NCBI RefSeq assembly: GCF_910592395.1
Contig: NC_088324.1
Span: 3,658,001 to 3,722,000, forward strand
Source: Lineus longissimus
Taxonomy: Eukaryota; Nemertea; Pilidiophora; Heteronemertea; Lineidae
Length of the DNA: 64,000 nt
Direction of reading: 5' to 3'
The notes under the pieces were generated by a model. It did no database searches, was not told where the DNA came from, and worked only from the letters and a program-made list of their open reading frames with translations. Position numbers and translations under genes: made by a program. Positions 30,172 to 41,039 of this stretch are shown here, one piece after another (position 1 is the stretch's first letter; every line of letters begins with the position of its first letter).

Positions 30172-31262
30172 ATGGCGAATGCGTACAGCGAAAGCAATTC
30201 TTCATCAATTTGTAGCGATTGCAGTACTTCATCGTCTGCTCTCAGCCAATTTCTTGCTGCCGATTACGATAGTGGTGATGATGATGAGTTATTCGGCGAT
30301 AATGGGGATCCAGAGCCAGTTCCTGGACCGATAGAACCCTACATGTTTGAACCCGTACCTGAACAAGTGGAAGTACAGCATCAGGCATCAGCATGTACAG
30401 GCGCAGGCAGCTGTAGTAGCAGAAGAAGAACAGCGGACAACGAGGCGAGATAATCTTGACTGGTATGGAATATTACAGTTTTATTGTTTTATCTAGACAC
30501 CATTATTTTCAAGCACTGTCACCCACTGAACACTATAAATGAAGAGCCTACCTACCTTCCAGTACCATCGCCAACTATCTACCGGTACCGTATACTAGGG
30601 ACCATATTCACAAAGGCCTCATGACTTTACGCAGTGCATGAGCTATTGTCCGTTTGCGGGTGTCCTTTTGTTCAATCCCAACTCACAAAAGATTTGTGTA
30701 CTCTTATTAACGTTGCGTGGACTTACTTCGTGAATAAGGTCGACCATGTACTGCTACCATGACACTGCTTATTAATCTCATGACTACAATGTCACTGTCA
30801 CTGATATGATAAATACATGTCTATATTGCTATCATTTCAGGTGCCACTGCGACAACTGCCAGATCCAGCAAAAAGAGGATGAATGTACAGGGTACGTGCT
30901 GCCACGAGATCCAAAGGGTCCAAGACAAGATGGCAGAGATAGAGGCCGAGGGGACGACATGTATCATCCAACACCCAGGATTCATGTCAGTTTGCCTGGA
31001 CCATCATGACCTGCAGGTGGCCTGGCTTCAATACAGACAGCAGTATGGTCGGGCAGAATATGATGGGCCGTATGAGAAGAGGATGCGGCACATAAGCTAC
31101 AGACAGTTAGCGAGGTGGTGTTGGGGGTTTCTGGGGCGGGATGTCCGTGTGGTTTTGCCATCATGTGCAGTGAGTCGGACAAGGGCACAGTTCATGCCCC
31201 CGGACTCGAGGAGGATGCTGAATTCAAAGGTTTTCATCACGGGGACTCTGACTAGACACTGA
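30172..31262 (+). CDS. P2X7 C-terminal-domain-like zinc-binding protein, two exons, frame-disrupted
   Basis: Exon 1 (30172-30462) starts MANAYSESNSSS with an acidic Ser-rich head. Exon 2 (30841-31262) follows a TTTCAG acceptor. The GTATGG donor and this acceptor join in phase to read D-N-L-D-W-C-H-C-D-N-C, the Cys cluster opening the P2X7 cytosolic ballast-like domain. Later come TCCHEI, HPGFMSVCLD, WLQYRQQYG, SYRQLARWCWGFLGRDVRVVLPSC. In vertebrates this domain tails the P2X7 channel, but invertebrates have many free-standing copies of unknown function. Two single-base shifts are needed, one between 30345 and 30395 and one at 30885-30900. It is thus a recent pseudogene or carries sequence errors. 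Membrane segments are absent. Confidence 0.7.
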
Positions 31263-32158
31263 CTATAGGGACTATGAAGTACAATGACATTGACGAACAA
31301 GAAAAATTGTGTTCAGTTGCATGTATTTGTTAATCTGTACAAAATTTTAAAGTTTCAAATTTTAAATACATTGCTCATATAAAATGCCAATACTGGTGAT
31401 GTTATGTTTGTTAAACAGGACCTGTACAAAATCAAGGATGACTAGGCCCAAGGTCGGGCATGCAATTTGTGATAGCTTCAACTTGATGATTGTCAAACCA
31501 AATTGGCTCCCACCACATACAGTTTACACAGGAATCTAGAAGTCCAACACAAGTTATTTCCCCACATGCTCCACGTAGCGTTTTCCACTCCGGTATCTGT
31601 TGATGGCTTCCTGCTTATCCAGATGTTCGAAGGCGCTGGAAAGTGGGGGTGGGGTTTTTTCATTCTTACAGATTTCTCCAGCTCGGATGATTCTGCACAC
31701 CTCTTTCTGAAGTTCAGTCACATAGTCTGAAAAAAGACAGTTGTTGTGGTGATGAACAGCAATTACTCAGCGGTGACCTAGGAAAAGGGGCTGGTCAATA
31801 TTTCAAATTACATATATGTGTTCATTTGAAAACTGCCAGCACATTCTAATTACAGGATGTTTTGAAGCGTTTCCCCATTCACTTGAAAGACTGGCTAGGG
31901 ACACTTTTCATGGACCACCCTGTAGTATTACTTTGGAAATGGTACTCATCCGCAGGGGAACATCGTAGATTCCTTCACCTGGCCTATTTTTTTAGAACAA
32001 AATAATACAGACTTACTGAATGTGCACTTGGTCAGAACACGTTTCACTGAAAAGCCTCCCTTCTTGAATTTGGGGAATAAAACGTTGAATTGTTCTGCCC
32101 CATTCTCGAGTTTGGCTTGGTCCCTGCCACTGTTCTCATTGAAGTGGAGTCCAGCTAA
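31263..32158. other. Interval without recognised gene
   Basis: 3' flank of the P2X7-C-like gene. The open frame at 31503-31730 has no supporting features. Confidence 0.45.
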
Positions 32159-35100
32159 CCAGAAGTATTAAGGTAGCAGGAAGGGTTGGGCGTTTGTGGT
32201 TTCTGAGTCTGAGGGGGTTGGTGTCTGTTGACTGTGCTTTAAGAGAGACTAGGCATGGCGCCAGTCTCTCTTAAAGCACAGTCAACAGGCATTTGGTCTC
32301 AGTATTTGGGTTTTGATTGCCATGACTGTACCCCTGTAAAAGTCAGAGGAGGAGAAGTTTGGAATGATGAAAGCATTGAAGAAGAAGAAATGTTATTATT
32401 GAGGAAAGCAAAATTTATTATGAGACCAGAAGGCAGTGTCCTGACTTGATTATTTTGAAAATGGCGGTCTGAACACATTAAAAGGTGGAACATGGCATTT
32501 TATCGACTTTGAAGTGTTCCGCAGTTAAAGGGAGACTATAGGCAGCAGCTAGGTAGGCAAGATAAAGTCATACAAATTTGCCAATAGGGGTCAGTCATAT
32601 CTCTAGGCATGGCGCCAGTCTCTCTTAAAGCACAGTCAACAGGCATTTGGTCTTAGTATTTGGGTAAGTGCAGAATCAAGGCAGCTCAGAGAGCAATGAT
32701 TGAACGATGGTGTGGACAAGTCCAAGGATACTGCATCAGTCACGACCAACTTCTCATCAGAAAGCGTCACCACCAGCATATTCAATGTTCAGTTCCAACC
32801 TGTACCAGTCCAATGCACGCCTGTCATGGTCAGCAGTGGTCAGCTTAGCGCGATATGGAACATTCTTCTGAAACTCAAGCGAGGGAAGTCTGCTCATTAG
32901 CCTATCTCGCGCACTGCTCCTTCTTGTCAAACATCGTAGTGAAATCGTGGTACAGTGGGGCGTCCTCGAGGATTGCAGCTGGTCGGACAGACGTGAGGTG
33001 GAATGTGGGCGGCTGCACTTCTTCGTTGATGTGCGATGGCAGATAGCACAGTTGTTGCGTTGCATGACAGCTGAAAGTGAATGTGATATCATAGAAGTGA
33101 GGCGTTTGCAATGAGACTATAGGTGAAGTAGAAGCAAGGAGTGAAATGGGCCATCTTCCAGTGACTAATATACAGAGTAAGGGCACTGGGTGTTGTTAGA
33201 TTCAGCATTGAATGTATTCCTCGTACAAGCGTGAATAGTATGGACATACAGTGAGAGGTGAGAGACCCCTATTGACTACTTCTTGTAACTTTATCTTGGA
33301 TATTATATTAGTATTGAACTTCTAGCCATGGAATAATGAAGAAATTGAAGTTGTAGGCATGGAATATGAAAAATTATTCAACGGTGAAAGACATTATTCC
33401 ATGAGGCTTTGCCGTGATCGCAAAGGACGCGACGCGATTGGTTCACATGCTAATGAGGTATGATAATGATAATTACCTCTATAATGCTACTTGGATAGCG
33501 ACTGTGTCGTTGATTGCAACAGTGGTCAGGTCTATGTCAATTTGTGCCTGTAATGTCAATGAAGTATGATGAGGTGATGACGATAGTGCAATTATTAAAT
33601 ATTGGCAAGAGATCATACTACAACATAGGTCTTGTTTTTGACAGATGACTGTGCGACATTCCCATTGGGTCTTGTTAGAGTCAGCGCTGCATGTATTCCT
33701 TGTACAAACTTGAATAGTTGTGACAGACTTTGAGGGGTGAGAGACCCCTATCGGCTACTTCGGCTAACTTTATCTTGCCTACCTAGCTGCTAGCAATAGT
33801 GCCCCTTTATCAAGACTGAAACCCACTGTGCGGGGCTAAGAAATTACCTTTATAATCCTAGTTGGATAACCACTGTGTAGATGATTTGAAGAGTGCTCTG
33901 TGGATGTGTGCCTGTAATGTCAATGAAAGTATGATGAGGTGATGACGATAGTGGAATGACGAAATATTGGAAAGAGATCTATTCCTAGAAGAACATATGT
34001 CCTGTTTTGACTAGGTGGCGCATTTTAGAATCAGCAGTGAGCACTGTGTGTAACATGGTGGATGGTGGAGGCAGCGGAGATAATAACTGTGTCGAAAGTA
34101 TTGTTATAGGGCCTTCCCTAGGCCCATGGGGTTAAATTTACAATCCACGATTGAAAAGACGTAGTTTGATCGCATTCAACTATAAATCCATTGAACAGTT
34201 GTGTTCCTTTAGTCAACCGATGACCTTTTGTTGGGCCATGATCGGGGATTGTAAACTGTAAATGTATTATGGACTGGGAGAGGGGGGAAACACAAGTGAA
34301 ATAGACCAAAACAAGTGATTTTGGGGCTTTGGTTTAGACGCATGCCCCACATGCGCCATGCGGGATTATACGGTTCATGTGAACTTGTTGACATCTACAT
34401 GATCTAGTGCTGTTATTGGTCATGGTACATGGTAGGCCTTATCATCATGGCTATATGTTTCAGGAAAAGCTCGGAGTAAAATGAACTGCCGATGAATAAT
34501 GATGTTGTTCATGTTTACCATGTTTACTAGTACATAGCCATAAGGTATGCACTGGCCAGTGCACTTTCTGCACGTCGCCATGGTCATGTGTGATACCTTG
34601 CATATTTTGTTTTTTGAATGCGCATGCTTTTTGGGCAAAATCACTTGTACCAACACTAATGAATAATGTCTTCTTATCCCTATGACTCCATACACAGTGA
34701 GGGCATTGTCCCATTCCCATCAAATGGTAACTTATTGTACCGTATAAGGGTGGAAGTTGGGGAGCAGATACCTACCGTTGCACGCCTGTCATAAATCAGC
34801 AGTGATGAGCTTAGCGCGATATGGAACATTCTTCAGAAACTCAAGCGAGGGAAGTCTGCTCATTAGCATATCTCGCGCACTGCTCCTTCTTGTCAAACAT
34901 CGTAGTGAAATCGTAATGGAAAACGTCTGGCTTTGCGCCAGACGTTGAGACTAATAAGTGAAGAACTAATAGGTAAAGAACTTCTACTTGCGCGAGACTG
35001 CTCTGATAAAATTATCATTGCAGAGACTACGGTGACGTACACATATATTTTTTACAATCAAAAATGCCCTCAAAAGACGACATGGAATGATTATTTTATT

Positions 35101-35313
35101 GATATTTCCTACTATATACCTTCCAATTATCACTTTATACAAATAGATCGGCGTTAGGTCGCATGCTTTTCTTTCCTGGTGACACTATAAAGCAAAATAG
35201 TTGCAACCCCGTAAATGCGCTATAAGTCCAATAATAAGTGACGGTGACCCGTTATAAATGTTTCGCCAGCTTCGCTTTTTTGCCGCTACGCGGCGCGTTG
35301 GGCCCTTGCGTCT
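32159..35313 (+). repeat. Interspersed 3.1-kb repeat family, copy 1
   Basis: Starts CCAGAAGTATTAAGGTAGCA and ends GGGCCCTTGCGTC(TA). Nearly identical to 59987-63134 and, inverted, to 48721-51380. Structure: a perfect 26-bp inverted repeat at 32225-32288 (12-nt spacer), and a ~60-bp internal direct repeat at 32251 and 32604. A ~137-bp direct repeat lies at about 32818 and 34783, and diverged ~480-bp-spaced repeats at 33196 and 33676. A perfect 10-bp hairpin (AACGTCTGGC stem) sits at 34922-34946. No terminal inverted repeats, no LTRs and no plausible protein. It behaves as a mobile element of unknown class. Confidence 0.8.
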
Positions 35314-35319
35314 AGCCTA

Positions 35320-35818
35320 CAAGTAGAAACATATTAACATGTGAATGTGAGCGGTCAGTTTGGCATAATTATGTATGCTTATGCTTATGTAGTCTTTAAA
35401 AAACTACATTGATGGGTACAATAGTTGAGTGCCAAGTTGAAATGTCATAATCATTGAACGAAGTCATACGACACATCACACAAGACTGATAGACCATGCC
35501 TGCCTGCGTGCAAGGCCCTATGCATATGCTAAATATGTCAATGTCAGGCCTGGCTTATATGTAGGCTATATCACATCACATCACCTGAGTATTCAACACA
35601 ATAACATTTCGATAACTACAGAATAGCCGGGACAGTAGTATGATTATGTACACTCTGTCCCTCTGTACGTTATGTACACATTTCTATCATTTAGCACAGA
35701 GAGTGGCCCGGGTATTCTGCAGTTGCTCCGCGTCTACGTAATAGGAATTTATCAGGGCTACAGAATCAAAATATGCTTACTTCTATTGAAAACCACTTTC
35801 GTTCTGGGCAAACAATTA
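35320..35818. other. Interval without recognised features
   Basis: No frame or repeat noted, apart from CACATCACATCAC near 35570. Confidence 0.4.
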
Positions 35819-36040
35819 TCATGGTACTTCAAAACAATCGTCAGTGAAGTGTTTTGAACACACTACGGACGAAGTGTTGGTCGGTTTCGGATCCACGAAG
35901 TCCACTCTCGTTGTTTGTACAAACTTCACCCACTGACGTCGAATTGCTGTTTTTTTCGGGAATGAATGCTTCGAAAGAGCACTCGATGCATCGGCCGTGT
36001 CACTACAGCCGAACAAAACGCATCTATTGATATTTCGCAT
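35819..36040 (-). CDS. THAP-domain exon
   Basis: ATG at 36040 opens a THAP zinc finger: C-V-L-F-G-C near residues 7-12, KHSFPKK, the conserved Trp in RRQWVKFVQ, then VVCSKHF with the C-x2-H pair and DDCFE. THAP domains bind DNA in a sequence-specific way and occur in host regulators and P-element-like transposases. The frame reaches a stop 6 nt after a GAA|GTACCA donor-like site, so this is probably a first exon. Downstream exons were not found on the left, where copy 1 of the 3.1-kb repeat lies. Confidence 0.65.
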   Translation of the reverse strand: MRNINRCVLFGCSDTADASSALSKHSFPKKTAIRRQWVKFVQTTRVDFVDPKPTNTSSVVCSKHFTDDCFEVP

Positions 36041-37078
36041 GATATCTCAAGAAACTATTCACATGCAAATACACTGCACCGTCCGCCATGATATTCCTGA
36101 GAGTGCTCGGTCTTCCTTTGTTGTCGTCATCGCCGAAGATTCCCGAAGATTCCCGAAGATTTTCGTTTTTATTGGATGGGCGTGGTTTGGGAATAAAAGT
36201 TGAAAGAAAACGAACCACATTGCTTGAAATCGATTTTTTAAAAATTAATTGTTGTCTTAATGCATACTTAGACCTTCTAAACCAACATGTTGGTGCCACT
36301 CAGTTATACCTTTAATAGGAAATTGAAATGGTACACACATCTGTTTGGTTTTTGTGGCCTCAAAAACCAAATTTCAAGGAAGACCGACCTGTAGTTCGCC
36401 CTGCAGAACCCGAAACGATGCGGACATAATATTTAAGAATGGACTTTAGGCTAAGTGGTTCGGCTTGGTCCCAGAAAGCCAGTTTATTAAAGGACGTTGC
36501 GAAACACGGGGTGGGACAGAAAAATTGGAATTGCTCGGAAAAGAGCCGAATGACCCCCAACTCTTTTTTGGTTTTATTATTCAGTTTTAATGCGATTGTA
36601 ATCAAAAAATTTGAAAATAAAGTTTGCTTCAGAGTTTTGCCTTGACCTCTAATGTTGGAGGCCAGTGCAGGCCGAAGTTGAATTTGAAGAGGGCTGCGTT
36701 TTTTCAGAAATTGTGAGCTCTCCTTCTGACCTTTAACATGTCAAAGTTACACTTTTATCTAGACTAGTACTGGATTTTAGCTTTTCTTTCCAGAATGACT
36801 AGAAAGATCGTGGCTACTACAATTTGTTTTGCAACTTTCCATTGGCTCAAAAACGCGCCAGTTTCGTCCATCATCCAATCAAAACTGCTGTTACATCTAG
36901 CCAAAGGTTCACTGAATCAATACCAGGAAAATTCCAGGATTAGTTTCATCAAAGATCGTTAGGGGCAGTATTGCACAGACGATGTCAAAGACGTACCGAA
37001 ACGCCGGTGGCCTGTAGATGCGGTATGTATTAGATGTTACGAAACGTCCGCGGCACTCATAAGGGCAAACTTATTACT
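36041..37078. other. Interval upstream of THAP exon
   Basis: Includes a triplicated AAGATTCCCG (36137-36162). No convincing coding region. Confidence 0.4.
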
Positions 37079-37689
37079 GGCATATTCCATCTCATCTCAA
37101 CCAGTCGTGCCACCTGTCCGACTCAGATTTTAAGCGCACCTTGAAAAACACAAAAATCGTTATTACTCCGCAACTAGAAACGCTACAACATCCCAAATTG
37201 GTGTCCTGGAGTATTTTTTCATGCAGATTCTAAATCTGCAAACAGAATTTTTCTGTCATTAATATTTTCGGAATTATCTGTCAGTAACCCTTTATTTTAG
37301 GCCCTTTTTAAGACCCTTTGAAGTCAATGAGGGTCAAAATATTTTTATTTTATTTTTGGGGTGTAGATGTCTTTTTGCATAGACTTAATCACATCAAAAA
37401 ATAGGCTGGTGTTTTTCTTTATTTCTGAGATATTACGTCATTTGTAGAGTCTTGTATATCGTAGTGCATATACATGTACTAATCACCTACATATACATAC
37501 CGGTATGTATAAGTTCGATTACACATTCTGCCTGACAGAGAATATAAAGAGCGAGCCACAGAAACCTCAACCTGTACTCCAGATGCTAACAATTCAAGTT
37601 AGAAGCCCTAATTTACAGGTGTCTACAGTATTTCTAGATGTGAAATGCATGGAAAATAACTAGGCAGAAGAGGTTTGCATTTTGCCTGT

Positions 37690-38265
37690 TCAGTTCAGAT
37701 TCCTCTCGACGAACTCATTAAAACACTGACCAATCTTTGAAAGTGTTTCATCACTCAGTCTGTACCACAGTTTAGCCGCTGTGGTTGGGGTTGGATCAGG
37801 AACAACACAAAGTATATTCACAACTGGAACGTCAACTTCATACAAGGCACGTGGCCAATACAGAATACTATTGGAACCTTTCCGTTTATGCATGAAATTA
37901 ACTCTTACATCACAGTATTCATCTGACCTAGCCAAAATGCACCCAACAAACCACTTGTCATCAAACACAGATGCAACATATTGCCCTGGTGTCAAATCAT
38001 TCGGATCTGGATTGCTACTGCGTTCAGTACTTGACCCAACTTTCACACGGGTGCTAAGACTAGAACTATCCAGAGATAATCGTGACATCTTTAATTCGTA
38101 GTGTGACACAGGGACAAATCTGTGATGGCTCCTAGTGCCGGCCACAGTTTTAGCTGATGTCATCCTTGTCTCCAGCAACAGTCCATGTGCTGCAATATCC
38201 TTCTTTGAAACATACAACATTTTTATCCCTGCTATGTTTTCATCAGCCCACTTAAAAAGGGTCAA
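37690..38265 (-). CDS. Tudor/SH3-like domain protein, left palindrome copy
   Basis: A 191-codon frame from the ATG at 38265. Residues ~95-150 read GQYVASVFDDKWFVGCILAR, then VNFMHKRKG and YWPR, the pattern of small SH3/Tudor-like barrels in a widespread, poorly named invertebrate family. It ends with a helical tail (LSKIGQCFNEFVERN). An N-terminal segment has HHRFVPVS. The protein probably represents the C-terminal exon of a larger gene, because the start is close to the palindrome centre. Binding of methylated ligands is only an inference from the fold pattern. Confidence 0.55.
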   Translation of the reverse strand: MTLFKWADENIAGIKMLYVSKKDIAAHGLLLETRMTSAKTVAGTRSHHRFVPVSHYELKMSRLSLDSSSLSTRVKVGSSTERSSNPDPNDLTPGQYVASVFDDKWFVGCILARSDEYCDVRVNFMHKRKGSNSILYWPRALYEVDVPVVNILCVVPDPTPTTAAKLWYRLSDETLSKIGQCFNEFVERNLN

Positions 38266-38300
38266 CGGATCAAGGATGTGGCCATGCTCTCCTTGATCCG

Positions 38301-38876
38301 TTGACCCTTTTTAAGTGGGCTGATGAAAACATAGCAGGGATAAAAATGTTGTATGTTTCAAAGAAGGATATTGCAGCACATGGACTGTTGCTGGAGACAA
38401 GGATGACATCAGCTAAAACTGTGGCCGGCACTAGGAGCCATCACAGATTTGTCCCTGTGTCACACTACGAATTAAAGATGTCACGATTATCTCTGGATAG
38501 TTCTAGTCTTAGCACCCGTGTGAAAGTTGGGTCAAGTACTGAACGCAGTAGCAATCCAGATCCGAATGATTTGACACCAGGGCAATATGTTGCATCTGTG
38601 TTTGATGACAAGTGGTTTGTTGGGTGCATTTTGGCTAGGTCAGATGAATACTGTGATGTAAGAGTTAATTTCATGCATAAACGGAAAGGTTCCAATAGTA
38701 TTCTGTATTGGCCACGTGCCTTGTATGAAGTTGACGTTCCAGTTGTGAATATACTTTGTGTTGTTCCTGATCCAACCCCAACCACAGCGGCTAAACGGTG
38801 GTACAGACTGAGTGATGAAACACTTTCAAAGATTGGTCAGTGTTTTAATGAGTTCGTCGAGAGGAATCTGAACTGA
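38301..38876 (+). CDS. Tudor/SH3-like domain protein, right palindrome copy
   Basis: Mirror of the frame at 37690-38265, reading in the opposite direction. The two products differ at one residue (Arg replaces Leu before W-Y-R-L-S). Both start codons lie 24-25 nt from the spacer side of the arms, so the two genes are divergently oriented with almost no room for separate promoters. Either copy, or neither, may be expressed. Confidence 0.55.
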   Translation: MTLFKWADENIAGIKMLYVSKKDIAAHGLLLETRMTSAKTVAGTRSHHRFVPVSHYELKMSRLSLDSSSLSTRVKVGSSTERSSNPDPNDLTPGQYVASVFDDKWFVGCILARSDEYCDVRVNFMHKRKGSNSILYWPRALYEVDVPVVNILCVVPDPTPTTAAKRWYRLSDETLSKIGQCFNEFVERNLN

Positions 38877-39607
38877 ACAGGCAAAATGCAAACCTCTTAT
38901 GCCTAGTTATTTTCCATGCATTTCACATCTAGAAATACTGTAGACACCTGTAAATTAGGGCTTCTAACTTGAATTGTTAGCATCTGGAGTACAGGTTGAG
39001 GTTTCTGTGGCTCGCTCTTTATATTCTCTGTCAGGCAGAATGTGTAATCGAACTTATACATACCGGTATGTATATGTAGGTGATTAGTACATGTATATGC
39101 ACTACGATATACAAGACTCTACAAATGACGTAATATCTCAGAAATAAAGAAAAACACCTAGCCTATTTTTTGATGTGATTAAGTCTATGCAAAAAGACAT
39201 CTACACCCCAAAAATAAAAAAAAAATATTTTGACCCTCATTGACTTCAAAGGGTCTTAAAAAGGGCCTAAAATAAAGGGTTACTGACAGATAATTCCGAA
39301 AATATTAATGACAGAAAAATTCTGTTTGCAGATTTAGAATCTGCATGAAAAAATACTCCAGGACACCAATTTGGGATGTTGTAGCGTTTCTAGTTGCGGA
39401 GTAATAACGATTTTTGTGTTTTTCAAGGTGGGCGTGGCACTTTCGTTGCCATTGGCAACAAGGGGCCATAACTCCCTTCGTAGTAGGAGTTGGCGAGAAA
39501 TATTTGGGCTTTTTGAGTTTCACATGGAAGCCTACCTACAGCATAAGTACGCTTAAAATCTGAGTCGGACAGGTGGCACGACTGGTTGAGATGAGATGGA
39601 ATATGCC

Positions 39608-40744
39608 TACTTTGTGTTAGCTTAAACTAAAACCTGCCTGGTTTTATCTTCTCCAAGTGTAACACTTACACTATAATCTCTCTTAAACACTGGATTTGAA
39701 ATCTGGTTATGTGTTACTTTTTAACACCTATATTCATATTCATCTCACTTAAAAATAAATCTTAGTGTTACACTCACAACCAGGAGTGTGGTTCTTAATC
39801 CCAGCTTGGTGTTACAGTCTCCGAGAAAGTAGTACATTTTGTACTACCACTATAACACATTTTAAAGTTGGTGTTAGATTCAAGTAAAAAAAGATGATAT
39901 TTGCGCCCTTCCAAGAAGTTGTAGCTGGAGTTTTCATTGATGATGTTAATCGACAGCGGAGGAGACCTGACCATGTTCGACGGGCAGCCACGTAAACAGA
40001 AGAAATACTGCTCAAGGCAACACAGGAAAAAGACAACAAAAAACAACGACGGGGAGTGCCTTAAGCATTTGTGTTAGTGGTAGTACAAAATGCAGGCCAC
40101 GTACCTGTTATAAAGATTTCAGCCATTTTGCAGTTAAATAGGCAATATACATATTGGCCTATGACTTTTTTGGTGGTTCGATTGCGAACCACCATCTGTG
40201 CTTGGTTATTCGTTTTTACTCCTCTATAGTCCCATGTATGCATCTGCGTGAACAAATTAGTTCTCATGTTTGTAACGTCCAAAAAGACAATACTATTCTG
40301 CCAAGATCTCTCAGAATAATCTCAGCTTGATTCGCCCCGCTTGAATTTACTAATAGCCGCTATAACCTGCTGAATATATGATTTATTCAATACCCATATT
40401 GTTCCACACATCGCCGATGTATAGCGTAGTAATTTTATATTGAGTCGGCTGTCTGCTTGTGGAGGTCAAGCTGTCAATACGCGATGTGAATGTACACATT
40501 TTAGCTTGCTGGCGTCATCAAATGCTACACTTTTTCACAGCAGCATCGCATTAACAGTGATATTCGCCTTTCACCCTGATTTGGTGGATTAGCGACTTGA
40601 TTTTTGCAGATATTCAACATCCGCGCCGTCTAAATTGTTGATGCTGCCGCCTATCAATAGCTAGTTGAGTTCGCGAGTAAGCGTGGCGGGAATTTCGAAT
40701 CACCTGATTTGGAGCGCCACACAGTTGAATTATGGTAAATACAG
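39608..40744. other. Interval right of palindrome
   Basis: GTGTTA/TAACAC words recur between 39612 and 39880, suggesting a decayed repeat. No gene recognised. Confidence 0.4.
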
Positions 40745-40746
40745 TA

Positions 40747-40999
40747 CTGTATGCATTTAGCTGGCCATCACCAGGAGATTACAATAGGGCTATATTTATC
40801 ATTATACATGTTCTTGCAATAAGCCATCATAGATCAATTCGCAATTGCATTCCTAAGCTTCATAGGCCTACTGAATGCGGACAAATTCCTATGGGACTGA
40901 TCATGCGTCTATTTCCAAAGTCAGCCTAGAACATGTATAATGATGAGTATAGGCCTATTTTGATATCCTGGTGTTGGCCAGCTAATTCAATGCATACAG
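40747..40999. mobile_element. pogo-type MITE (253 bp)
   Basis: Ends CTGTATGCATT...AATGCATACAG with ~70-bp imperfect terminal inverted repeats that include TTAGCTGGCC and CATTATACATGTTC. TA lies on both sides (40745-40746, 41000-41001). The TIR resembles that of the transposase-bearing element 40 bp to the right. Confidence 0.75.
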
Positions 41000-41039
41000 T
41001 ATGTGTGTCCGTAATTTCTCATGAACGCTGCTACCTATA

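Larger units (their letters stand above)
37079..39607. repeat. Large near-perfect palindrome
   Basis: The arms 37079-38276 and 38290-39607 are inverted copies around a 13-nt spacer (38277-38289). They differ by a ~120-bp segment present only in the right arm (about 39433-39552), one L/R codon change, and a few single-base indels. Each arm carries the same 191-codon gene, read outward from the centre. Confidence 0.95.

Noticed and set aside
32255-33092. ORFs of 60-135 codons conserved in all three 3.1-kb repeat copies
   Set aside because: The copies are almost identical at DNA level on both strands, so conservation is no evidence of selection. No domains or consistent start context.
35301-35316. 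CTAG at the end of repeat copies 1 and 2 as a Helitron terminus
   Set aside because: Copy 3 lacks it, the following base is C rather than T, and the left end does not begin TC. Kept only as an open possibility.
37690-38876. Palindrome dismissed as pure assembly error
   Set aside because: Arms differ by a 120-bp segment, substitutions and indels, so a simple duplicated read is unlikely; left as a finding to verify.
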